Assembly: GCA_030591195.1 (NCBI GenBank)
Contig: JAUVBO010000250.1
Location: forward strand, 1-5,663
Reading direction: 5' to 3'
DNA from: Pseudomonadota bacterium
GTDB lineage: Bacteria; Myxococcota; Polyangia; GCA-2747355; JACKDQ01
DNA length: 5,663 nt
Shown here: positions 1 to 5,663 of the stretch, one piece after another
How the letters are laid out: every line of letters begins with the position of its first letter
How positions within the stretch are numbered: the stretch's first letter is position 1
Program-made: the position numbers and the translations under genes
Notes under the pieces: model-generated
Databases searched by the model: none
Told to the model about the DNA's origin: nothing
Seen by the model: only the letters and a program-made list of their open reading frames with translations

Positions 1-81
1 AGGACCTGGCGGGTCGCGCCGACAGCGGGCGGGGGTGGGGCAGGGCTGGCGGCGAGCGTCAGGTATTGAGACGCGAAGAGA

Positions 82-117
82 ACAGCACGGCAAGGGTAGA
101 CAGCACGGCAAGGGTAG
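82..117. repeat. Perfect 18-bp tandem repeat, two copies
   Basis: The unit acagcacggcaagggtag occurs at 82-99 and again, without mismatch, at 100-117; the match continues one base further, to 118. It lies about 83 bases before the chosen start of the YfiR-family gene. GAAGAG also flanks the repeat on both sides, at 75-80 and 123-128. The repeat could be a recent slipped-strand duplication, or a pair of binding sites for a regulator. Nothing in the sequence separates these possibilities. Confidence 0.85.
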
Positions 118-184
118 AGGGTGAAGAGTTGGCAACGGTCACGCGTCAAAGGGTCGTCCCTGAACGCAAGGCGTGGTTTTTGCC

Positions 185-190
185 AAGGAA
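185..190 (+). promoter_or_regulatory. Ribosome binding site deciding the YfiR-family start
   Basis: AAGGAA lies about 10 nt before the ATG at 201. This supports that start over the TTG at 66, which has no Shine-Dalgarno-like sequence and would bury the signal peptide inside the protein. It also supports 201 over the in-frame ATG at 210, which would be about 19 nt away. Confidence 0.6.
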
Positions 191-200
191 TACAGAGATA

Positions 201-779
201 ATGCCGAGGATGTCTCACTGGTGGCTGCCGTTGGTGTTGATGGTCGCGATGTTGTCGGAATCGCGGGCGTGGGCCCAGCGGGTGCCGGCCAAGCTGCGCG
301 TCGCGATCACCTTCAAGGCCTTGACCTACGACCGGAACCTGACCTCTGGCCGGGGAGGGCAGCTCAAGATCGGCGTCGTATCGCTCGTGGGTGATGACGC
401 CAGCGGCAGGGTGGCCAACGAGATCAAGGCCGAGATCAAGCGCGTGCTGGGCGCCCGGGTCTCCGGGCTCAAGCTGTCGGTGAAGCAGATCTCGGTGAAG
501 AAGGGCGACGCCCCGGCCAAGCTGGTCAGCCAAGCCGGCGTCAACCTGCTCTACCTCACCCCGCTGCCCACGGGGATGCTCGATGCGCTGAGGACGCTCG
601 GTCGCGCGAAGAAGCTGCTGCTCGTCAGTGGCGAGGCGGCGCACTCGCGAAGCCACGCTGCGCTGACCGTGGCGCTCGCGGGCCGCAAGCCCCAGATTAT
701 CGTCAACCTGAAGCTGGCCCGGGCCCAAGGGGCAAACTTCGACGCGCGCCTGTTGCGGCTGGCAGAGGTGATCCGTTGA
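201..779 (+). CDS. YfiR-family (DUF4154) periplasmic protein
   Basis: The product is 192 aa. Residues 1-25 form a signal peptide: a short basic start, a hydrophobic core at about 7-18, and an AWA|Q cleavage site at 25/26. The mature protein (about 167 aa) has the DUF4154 layout: an N-terminal helix with LTYDRNL (41-47), a first strand KIGVV (56-60), a middle strand NLLYLTP (115-121), and the C-terminal family signature PQIIVNL (164-170) followed by FDARLLRLAEVI (180-191). In Pseudomonas, YfiR is the periplasmic inhibitor of the diguanylate cyclase YfiN. Here the next gene is a chemoreceptor with a CHASE8-like sensor domain, so the likely role (inference) is to modulate that receptor. The mature part has no cysteine, so the disulfides of Pseudomonas YfiR are absent. 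The family call is fairly firm; the partner is inferred. Confidence 0.82.
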   Translation: MPRMSHWWLPLVLMVAMLSESRAWAQRVPAKLRVAITFKALTYDRNLTSGRGGQLKIGVVSLVGDDASGRVANEIKAEIKRVLGARVSGLKLSVKQISVKKGDAPAKLVSQAGVNLLYLTPLPTGMLDALRTLGRAKKLLLVSGEAAHSRSHAALTVALAGRKPQIIVNLKLARAQGANFDARLLRLAEVIR

Positions 780-786
780 CCCGCCG

Positions 787-808
787 GGCGGCATGCAGTG
801 GCGCCGCC
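787..808 (+). other. Intercistronic inverted repeat between the YfiR-family and receptor genes
   Basis: GGCGGC (787-792) and GCCGCC (803-808) can pair as a 6-bp all-GC stem around a 10-nt loop. It starts 7 nt after the upstream stop codon and ends before the Shine-Dalgarno of the receptor gene. There is no T-run, so it is not an intrinsic terminator. It could affect mRNA stability or the relative output of the two genes. In such GC-rich DNA it may also be chance. Confidence 0.35.
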
Positions 809-818
809 GGAAGAGGAC

Positions 819-824
819 GAGGGA
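819..824 (+). promoter_or_regulatory. Ribosome binding site deciding the chemoreceptor start
   Basis: GAGGGA ends 7 nt before the ATG at 832. The alternative in-frame ATG at 793 has no such site and lies in the loop of the inverted repeat. The 13 residues it would add are mostly basic and sit ahead of a good membrane-entry sequence, so 832 is preferred. Confidence 0.65.
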
Positions 825-831
825 CCTGTTG

Positions 832-2400
832 ATGACGCTCCCCATTCGACACCTCTCGGTGAAGTGGAAGATCAGTGGATCTCTGGCGCTGGTGGTGCTG
901 GTGATCGAGCTGTTTCAGCTGTGGTACTTCCCCTCGCGGCAGATCTCCCAGCTGCAGGACGCGCTGGTGCGCAAGGTGGAGTCTCTCGGAAGCTTCGTCG
1001 CCTACGAGGTGGCGGTGGGGCTCGAGTTCGACGACAAGAAATCGGTCGAGGCCGTCTTTCGCGGGCTGAAGCGGGACCGGGAGTTTCTGTCTGCCGCGCT
1101 CTTCCGCCGGGACGGCAAGCTCTTCGCCTCGCTGGGCGAGCGCGCCCCGTCCGGCAAGGTCGTGGTGCCCAAGCGGTCGAAGACCGACCAGTCGAACCGG
1201 GAGCGAATCCGTGTCAGCGTACCGGTGGCGACCAAGGCCAAGGTTCAGGGCGTGCTGGTGATGGACTTCTCGACCCGGGCGCTGCAGCGCGAGCGCCAGG
1301 AGGTGCGCCGGGCGACCTACCTCACGGGTGCGGTGATCCTCGGCCTCGGGCTGCTGCTGGCGGTGGTCATCGGCGGGTCGATCGGCCGGCGGCTCGAGGC
1401 GATCGCGCAGGTGGCCCGGCAGGTGGCCGACGGTAACCTCTCGGCAGAGATCGCCGACGACGATTCCAGGGACGAGATCGGCCGGATGACTACCTCGTTC
1501 CGCGAGATGCTGGTTGGTTTCCGCGAGATGCAGTCGTTCGCCGGCGAGGTCAGCGAAGGCGATCTGACCCAGAAGACCAGCCAGCGCGGGGAGCTGGCCG
1601 AGGCGTTCAACCGGATGGTCAGCAGCCAGCGCGGCATCGTCAGCCAGTTCGCCGAGACGGCGGTCCAGCTCAACACGGCGGCCACCGAGCTGCGCGCCAG
1701 CGCCGAGCAGCAAAACCGTGGGGCGGTCGAGCAGTCGAGCGCGGTGGAAGAGAACCAGCGGACGATGGACACGCTGCTCAAGTCAGCGGGCCACATCGCC
1801 GATACGGCCAAGCTGGTGCTGCAGAACGCCGAGACGACCCAGGAGAACAGCCGCCTGGTCGCTGACCGGATCGCGACCTTGACCACCCACACGGCGCGGA
1901 TCCTCGAGATCCTGCAGGGCATCAACGAGATCGCCAACAAGAGCGACCTGCTGGCCCTCAACGCGGCCCTCGAGGGCACCAAGGCCGGGGAGGCCGGGCG
2001 CGGCTTCTCGTTGGTCGCGAACCAGATGCAGCGGCTCGCAGAGAACGTGATGTCTTCAGTGGTCGACATCAAGCGCTTGACGACTACGATCAAGGAAGCG
2101 ACCCGCGAGACGGTGCTCGCCACCGAGGAGACGAACAAGATCGCCGCGAACAACACGCGGTCGGCGCGCCAGATCGCGATGACGATTCAGCAGCAACAGA
2201 CCGGAACCGAGCAGGTAACCAGGACGATGGAGGACGTCGCGCGCATCGCCCGTGACGCCGCCGCTGGCAGCAACCAGGTCTTCTCCTCCGCCGACGACTT
2301 GGTGGCGCTCTCCGGCAAGCTCCAGAACCTCGTCAACCAGTTTACGCTTACGGCTGGCCGAGGTACGCCACGCCCGTCGTCGTTCCCCCACGAGGGATGA
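832..2400 (+). CDS. Methyl-accepting chemotaxis protein with CHASE8-like sensor domain
   Basis: The 522-aa receptor has TM1 at about 14-33, an extracytoplasmic domain at about 34-160, TM2 at about 162-182, HAMP at about 183-236, a second HAMP-like segment at about 236-270, and the MCP signalling coiled coil at about 278-507. The sensor contains LEFDDKKSVEAV (64-75) and FRRDGKLFAS (91-100), which resemble the CHASE8 domain of YfiN-type proteins. The hairpin tip is clear: LLALNAAL (373-380) and AGEAGRGF (385-392). It deviates from the usual receptor at EGTK (381-384) and NQMQRLA (397-403). The C-terminus (RPSSFPHEG) lacks a CheR-tethering pentapeptide. Glu/Gln-rich stretches near 291-308 could hold methylation sites. 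The receptor would control CheA through CheW, both encoded downstream. The MCP call is firm; the CHASE8 assignment is from pattern recognition. Confidence 0.95.
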   Translation: MTLPIRHLSVKWKISGSLALVVLVIELFQLWYFPSRQISQLQDALVRKVESLGSFVAYEVAVGLEFDDKKSVEAVFRGLKRDREFLSAALFRRDGKLFASLGERAPSGKVVVPKRSKTDQSNRERIRVSVPVATKAKVQGVLVMDFSTRALQRERQEVRRATYLTGAVILGLGLLLAVVIGGSIGRRLEAIAQVARQVADGNLSAEIADDDSRDEIGRMTTSFREMLVGFREMQSFAGEVSEGDLTQKTSQRGELAEAFNRMVSSQRGIVSQFAETAVQLNTAATELRASAEQQNRGAVEQSSAVEENQRTMDTLLKSAGHIADTAKLVLQNAETTQENSRLVADRIATLTTHTARILEILQGINEIANKSDLLALNAALEGTKAGEAGRGFSLVANQMQRLAENVMSSVVDIKRLTTTIKEATRETVLATEETNKIAANNTRSARQIAMTIQQQQTGTEQVTRTMEDVARIARDAAAGSNQVFSSADDLVALSGKLQNLVNQFTLTAGRGTPRPSSFPHEG

Positions 2401-2405
2401 TGATC

Positions 2406-2410
2406 AGGAA
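2406..2410 (+). promoter_or_regulatory. Ribosome binding site deciding the Hpt-like/receiver start
   Basis: AGGAA ends 7 nt before the ATG at 2418. Two earlier in-frame ATGs, at 2397 and 2400, overlap or abut the receptor stop in an ATGATGA arrangement. Their only purine-rich site, GAGGG at 2392-2396, is 0-3 nt away, which is too close. Reinitiation at 2397 by translational coupling cannot be excluded and would add 7 residues. Confidence 0.6.
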
Positions 2411-2417
2411 CTCCGTC

Positions 2418-3221
2418 ATGGATCAGAACACTATCTACGAGCGATTTGTCAGCGGATGCGAGCAACGCATCAAGCGGATCAAGATGATCCTGGCGAAGCA
2501 CGCCAGGGATCCGAGCGCCGAGACCCTCGAGACGGTCAACCTGCTGATACAGGACTGGGTCGGCGAGTCGGCGCTGCTCGGCTTCGACAAGATCGGTGGC
2601 GTGGCGAACAAGATCAGCGAGATGATCACCCGCTGGCCGGTGTTTGACGCCCGCACCCAGGGCTCCCAGGTGATCAAGTGGTCGACACGCCTGCTCGAGA
2701 TCTCCCGCAAGGCGGCGCTCAGCGCGCCGACCTCGGAGGTGGCAAGCATGCTCGGGGTCCTCGAGGCCGAGCTCGACCACGAGCTGCTCGCGGCCGACCT
2801 CGACCGCAGCCCGACCAGCGAGCACTCGAGCCTGGTCGACACCCCGGGGCGCAGGATCTTGTTGCTCGACGACAGCCCGATCGTCGGCGAGGCCCTGGCG
2901 GTGGAGCTCGAGAGCCGCGGTCACCAGGCCGCGCTGGCTACCGACCTGGCCGAGTTCAACCAGCGGTTGGCGGACTTCGAGCCGGAGATGATCTTCCTCG
3001 ACATCAACATGCCCGAGATCCGCGGCGACGAGCTCTGCCGCAAGCTGCGGCAGCGGTTCAACACCCGCCAGGTGCCGATCATCTTCCTCTCCAGCCTGAC
3101 CAACGAGGAGCTGGCCGAGCTCGCTCGCAACGCGGGCGCCAACGGATACCTCTCGAAGCAGGCCGGGATGGAGAGCCTGCTGCGGTACCTCGACAAGCTG
3201 CTCGAGGAGATCGTCTTCTGA
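2418..3221 (+). CDS. Pseudo-Hpt (CheA P1-like) and receiver domain protein
   Basis: The product is 267 aa. Residues 146-267 form a CheY-like receiver with every key residue: acidic pair D151/D152, phosphoacceptor D195 in FLDINMP, S225 at the Thr/Ser switch position, and K247 in YLSK. Residues 1-130 are helical and align almost without gaps to the P1 domain of the CheA in this operon. CheA reads IHTLKGEAKLMGF where this protein reads IQDWVGESALLGF (44-56), so the phosphorylatable His is Gln45 and the following Lys is Val48. The N-terminus therefore probably cannot take part in His phosphotransfer. It may instead dock on CheA or CheW or serve as the output surface. The receiver is the likely target of CheA. 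No DNA-binding, GGDEF or methylesterase domain is present. The receiver call is firm; the pseudo-Hpt call is from manual alignment. Confidence 0.88.
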   Translation: MDQNTIYERFVSGCEQRIKRIKMILAKHARDPSAETLETVNLLIQDWVGESALLGFDKIGGVANKISEMITRWPVFDARTQGSQVIKWSTRLLEISRKAALSAPTSEVASMLGVLEAELDHELLAADLDRSPTSEHSSLVDTPGRRILLLDDSPIVGEALAVELESRGHQAALATDLAEFNQRLADFEPEMIFLDINMPEIRGDELCRKLRQRFNTRQVPIIFLSSLTNEELAELARNAGANGYLSKQAGMESLLRYLDKLLEEIVF

Positions 3222-3244
3222 GTCGGCTGAAGCTCAATGACGCC

Positions 3245-3248
3245 GAGG
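3245..3248 (+). promoter_or_regulatory. Ribosome binding site of cheW
   Basis: GAGG ends 5 nt before the ATG at 3254. The reading frame is open far upstream, across the preceding gene, but that part only reads that gene in the wrong frame. The ATG at 3254 is the first start after the upstream stop that is both in frame and preceded by a Shine-Dalgarno sequence. Confidence 0.65.
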
Positions 3249-3253
3249 CGAGG

Positions 3254-3784
3254 ATGACCGAGCAGCCCCCCCGGGGGGAAGCCCCTGACGACGAGCAGCG
3301 CCTCGCCGAGCCCGACGCGGGCCCGGCAAGGCCGATGCTCATCTTTCGCGCTGGCTCGCTCTGGATGGCGGCGGACGCCGAGCAGGTGGTCGAGATCCGG
3401 GGGGCCGAGCCAGCGACGCCGGTGCCGCTGGCGCCGGCGCACGTGGAGGGCATCATCAACCTGCGCGGCCAGGCGGTGCCGCTGCTCGATCTCGGTGGAT
3501 TTCTCGGGCTGCCTGCGGTCGAGGTCGCGGAGGAAGCCCGCGAGGAGGCCGGAGGCTTCTTCGACCGGACGGTGATCGTCGCCGTCTCCGGGATGCGGGT
3601 CGGCCTGCTCTGCGACCAGGTGCGGGGGGTCTACCAGATCCCCGACGCGACGATGCGACAGCCGGAGGTGATCCAGGGCGACAAGCTGCTCGGATACGCC
3701 GAGGCCGAGGCGGAGTGGGGCGGCGAGGTGCTGCTGGTGCTCAACCTGGCCCGGCTGCTCGAGGGAGCGAGGGTGCCCGAGTGA
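3254..3784 (+). CDS. cheW: CheW coupling protein
   Basis: The 176-aa cytoplasmic adaptor is expected to link the receptor hairpin to the P5 domain of CheA. The CheW domain spans about 28-170: a first strand MLIFRAGSLWMAA (28-40), the signature VEGIINLRGQAVPLLDL (64-80), DQVRGVYQIP (121-130), and a closing LLVLNLARLL (160-169). E47 in EIRG and R71 in NLRG lie 24 residues apart and match the conserved Glu-Arg pair (E38/R62) of E. coli CheW. The first 27 residues are an acidic, Pro-rich extension without a recognisable domain. The gene lies 32 nt after the receiver gene and 15 nt before cheA, consistent with one transcript. Codons 5-8 contain a 7-C/6-G run. Confidence 0.95.
   Translation: MTEQPPRGEAPDDEQRLAEPDAGPARPMLIFRAGSLWMAADAEQVVEIRGAEPATPVPLAPAHVEGIINLRGQAVPLLDLGGFLGLPAVEVAEEAREEAGGFFDRTVIVAVSGMRVGLLCDQVRGVYQIPDATMRQPEVIQGDKLLGYAEAEAEWGGEVLLVLNLARLLEGARVPE
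3267..3278. repeat. C6-G6 palindrome in the start of cheW
   Basis: A run of seven C (3266-3272) followed by six G (3273-3278) contains the perfect 12-bp palindrome CCCCCCGGGGGG within codons 5-8 of cheW. Such runs can slip during replication and are also prone to sequencing error. In this assembly the frame is intact through the run. Confidence 0.8.
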
Positions 3785-3786
3785 CC

Positions 3787-3792
3787 GCGGGA
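3787..3792 (+). promoter_or_regulatory. Ribosome binding site of cheA
   Basis: GCGGGA ends 7 nt before the ATG at 3800, which gives the start MVDRRAAL. An in-frame GTG at 3794 would add only two residues and lies too close to this site, at 1 nt, so the ATG is preferred. Confidence 0.5.
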
Positions 3793-3799
3793 TGTGGCC

Positions 3800-5663
3800 A
3801 TGGTTGACCGACGCGCCGCGCTGGTCGAGAAGTTCAAGACCCTCGCTGCCGAGCGGCTCGAGCGGCTGAACAACGGTCTGGTCGAGCTCGAGCGAGCGCC
3901 CGACAGTGGCGAGGTCGCCAAGGGGGTGATGCGCGAGATCCACACCCTCAAGGGCGAGGCCAAGTTGATGGGCTTCGCCGACATCAACCTCGCGGCGCAC
4001 AAGGTCGAGGATCTGCTGGTCCACGCGCGCGATCGCGGCTTCGCCCCCGCCGCCGAGGTCTTCGACACGATCCTCCGCGGCCTCGATCTTGTCGGCCACT
4101 TGCTGCACAAGGAAGCGGGCAGCCAGCCGGGCATCGACCTCAAGGGCTACCTCGGTGAGGCCGCCCGGCTGCTGGAACAGGCCGAGAGCGCCGAGAGGGG
4201 GACGGCTGACGATGCCCGGGCCCCAGCCCCGACGCCGACGCTGGGGCTGATCGAGCCGGCGTCGGCGCGCGCGCCGGCGCCGACGCCGATCCCGCCGTCG
4301 ATGCTGGTCGAGCCGGGCGGTGCCGCGGACCAGCGTGAGCCAGACGGCAAGCCGGTCCCCGCGGCGCTGAGCACGATCCGGGTTGCCCTGCCCCGGATCG
4401 ACGCGTTGACCGATATCGCCGGGGACCTGCTGCGATACCAGCTTCGCTCCGAGCACACGGCGAAGGCCCTCGGGGTCCTGGCCAACGGCTGGCGCGAGGT
4501 GGTCGACGAGCTCGGCGCTGAGCTCGCGCGCCAGGGATTCCACGGGGCCCGCGGCGACGAGGCGGCGGCGCCCGGGGTCCTACGGGTCAATGCGCTGGTG
4601 ACCCGGCTCGGCGAGCTCCAGGCGTCGCTGGCCAAGGTTGTGGGCGGCGCGCGAGACAGCACCCTCGAGAGCAGCGACCGTCTGGCGCAGCTCGAGAGCA
4701 CCGTTCGCGACATGCGTCTGTTGCCCCTCTCGTCGCTGTTCGGCCGCTACCCGCGGGCGATTCGCGACCTGGCCAAGGAGCAGAGCAAGCAGGTGCGGGT
4801 GGTCGTCGAGGGCAGCGAGCTCGAGTTCGACAAGCACGTGCTGGACCAGATCGACGAGCCGTTGCTGCACCTGATCCGCAACGCGGTGGACCACGGGATC
4901 GAGTCGCCTGGTGAGCGTGAGGCCCGGGGCAAGCCCCCGGCCGGCGCGCTCGTGCTGTCGGCCGAGCAGGTTGGGCGCCAAGGCCAGATCGTCGTCGCAG
5001 ACGATGGGCGAGGTCTGTCGGTCGACCTGATCCGGCAAGCGGCGATCGCCAAGGGGGTGCTGTCCGAGGGCCAGGCGTCCGAGATGGAGGAGGATGATCT
5101 AATCAACATGATCTTCCTGCCGGCGTTCTCGACTCGCGCCGAGGCGACCGACGTCTCCGGTCGGGGGATTGGCCTCGACGTGGTCAAGGAGCGCCTCGAG
5201 CGCCTCGGCGGCTCGGTCCGGGTGGAGAGCGAGATCGGGCGCGGCACGCGGATGGTGCTCAGCGTGCCGACCTCGGTGGCGATGCTCCGGGCGCTGGTGA
5301 CGACGGTCGGTGACCTGCGCCTGGCGATCCCCTCGTTCTCCGTCAAGGCGGTGGCCGCGGTGCCGAAGGCGGCGATCAAGCCGGCCGGCGCTGGCGTCGC
5401 CTTCCCTCTCGAGGACGTGTTGGTGCCGCTGCAGGACCTCGGGTTGTTGATGGGGCGCCGGGGCGTGGAGCAGACCGGTGACGAGGCGCGCGTGGTGGTG
5501 GTGCAGAGCCGGGGCCAGCTGGCCGGCCTCAAGGTCGAGCGCATCCTCGGCGAGCGGGAGCTGGTCCAGCGCCCGCTCGATCCGTTCCTCGCCCCCTTGC
5601 GTGTGCTGATCGGCACGGCGATCCTCGAGCACTCGGAGCCGATCCTGATCATCAACGCGGCCG
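3800..5663 (+). CDS. cheA: Chemotaxis histidine kinase CheA, 3' end beyond the window
   Basis: The frame stays open for 621 codons to the right edge. P1 (about 1-128) carries the phosphorylatable His48 in IHTLKGEA. A Pro/Ala-rich linker (about 130-190) replaces the usual P2 response-regulator docking domain. P3 dimerisation helices lie at about 190-305. P4 (ATPase) lies at about 306-490, with an N box LLHLIRNAVDHGIE (355-368), a G1 box D401-x-G403-x-G405, an F box around F439-F443, and a G2 box SGRGIGLD (453-460). P5, the CheW-like coupling domain, starts at about 492 and reaches at least 621. All residues needed for autophosphorylation appear present. The kinase should pass phosphate to the receiver encoded upstream and perhaps to others. 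P5 is nearly complete at the edge, so a C-terminal receiver, as in many hybrid CheAs, could follow unseen. Confidence 0.96.
   Translation, partial: MVDRRAALVEKFKTLAAERLERLNNGLVELERAPDSGEVAKGVMREIHTLKGEAKLMGFADINLAAHKVEDLLVHARDRGFAPAAEVFDTILRGLDLVGHLLHKEAGSQPGIDLKGYLGEAARLLEQAESAERGTADDARAPAPTPTLGLIEPASARAPAPTPIPPSMLVEPGGAADQREPDGKPVPAALSTIRVALPRIDALTDIAGDLLRYQLRSEHTAKALGVLANGWREVVDELGAELARQGFHGARGDEAAAPGVLRVNALVTRLGELQASLAKVVGGARDSTLESSDRLAQLESTVRDMRLLPLSSLFGRYPRAIRDLAKEQSKQVRVVVEGSELEFDKHVLDQIDEPLLHLIRNAVDHGIESPGEREARGKPPAGALVLSAEQVGRQGQIVVADDGRGLSVDLIRQAAIAKGVLSEGQASEMEEDDLINMIFLPAFSTRAEATDVSGRGIGLDVVKERLERLGGSVRVESEIGRGTRMVLSVPTSVAMLRALVTTVGDLRLAIPSFSVKAVAAVPKAAIKPAGAGVAFPLEDVLVPLQDLGLLMGRRGVEQTGDEARVVVVQSRGQLAGLKVERILGERELVQRPLDPFLAPLRVLIGTAILEHSEPILIINAA

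Larger units (their letters stand above)
1..200. other. Leader region upstream of the chemosensory operon
   Basis: No gene could be assigned with confidence here. One forward frame is open from base 1 to a TGA at 67-69 and could be the last 22 codons of an upstream gene, but the stretch is too short to recognise. The frame of the next gene is also open from the left edge, yet its upstream residues are low-complexity and resemble no domain. The segment from about 62 to 200 is less GC-rich than the genes and contains an 18-bp tandem repeat. I found no convincing sigma70 or sigma54 promoter, although the operon promoter would be expected here or further upstream. Confidence 0.5.

Noticed and set aside
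1..69. Tail of an upstream gene ending in TGA at 67-69
   Set aside because: Only 22 codons, Gly/Ala-rich and unrecognisable; mentioned under the leader region but not called as a gene.
129..157. Possible sigma70 or sigma54 promoter starting with TTGGCA at 129
   Set aside because: No -10 hexamer is found at 16-18 nt spacing, and no TTGC element at the sigma54 -12 position.
66..200. N-terminal extension of the YfiR-family gene from a TTG at 66
   Set aside because: The added 45 residues are low-complexity, include the translated tandem repeat, lack a ribosome binding site, and would place the signal peptide internally.
703..1713. Long open frame on the minus strand opposite the receptor gene (336 codons)
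   Set aside because: It is a shadow of high-GC coding sequence: the product is Arg/Leu/His-rich with no domain, while the + strand encodes an unmistakable receptor.
2678..3253. Upstream extension of the cheW frame through the receiver gene
   Set aside because: It is the wrong-frame reading of the receiver gene, Pro/Arg/Ala-rich; cheW has its own ribosome binding site and ATG at 3254.
2921..4543. Long open frame on the minus strand across the receiver, cheW and cheA genes (540 codons)
   Set aside because: The product is low-complexity Arg/Asp/Gln-rich and runs antisense to three recognisable chemosensory genes.
4747..5655. Minus-strand open frame opposite cheA (302 codons)
   Set aside because: The product is Ser/Arg/Thr-rich without domain features; the + strand carries the conserved ATPase boxes of CheA.

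Overview
The window is a high-GC bacterial segment with strong G/C third-position bias, carrying five co-directional, tightly packed genes on the + strand. Codon use, a periplasmic YfiR-type protein and the style of the chemoreceptor tip suggest a Myxococcota or other deltaproteobacterial-type organism. That is an inference; no taxonomic marker gene is present.

Layout: 1-200 is a leader region with a perfect 18-bp tandem repeat and possibly the tail of an upstream gene. 201-779 encodes a secreted YfiR-family (DUF4154) protein. 832-2400 encodes a two-TM chemoreceptor with a CHASE8-like extracytoplasmic domain, HAMP segment(s) and an MCP signalling hairpin. 2418-3221 encodes a protein with a CheA-P1/Hpt-like N-terminus, whose phosphoacceptor His appears to be Gln, and a complete C-terminal receiver. 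3254-3784 encodes CheW. From 3800 to the right edge is CheA (P1-P3-P4-P5, no P2), cut by the window end. Gaps are 52, 17, 32 and 15 nt, so this is very probably one operon.

Working model (inference): the periplasmic YfiR-like protein binds the CHASE8-like domain of the receptor, as YfiR does with the diguanylate cyclase YfiN in the Pseudomonas YfiBNR system. Here the output is a CheW/CheA chemosensory array rather than a GGDEF domain. CheA would phosphorylate the receiver of the pseudo-Hpt protein and/or regulators outside the window. The two points most worth pursuing are the YfiR/CHASE8-receptor pairing and the pseudo-Hpt-receiver protein. No mobile elements, CRISPR, tRNA or rRNA genes are visible.
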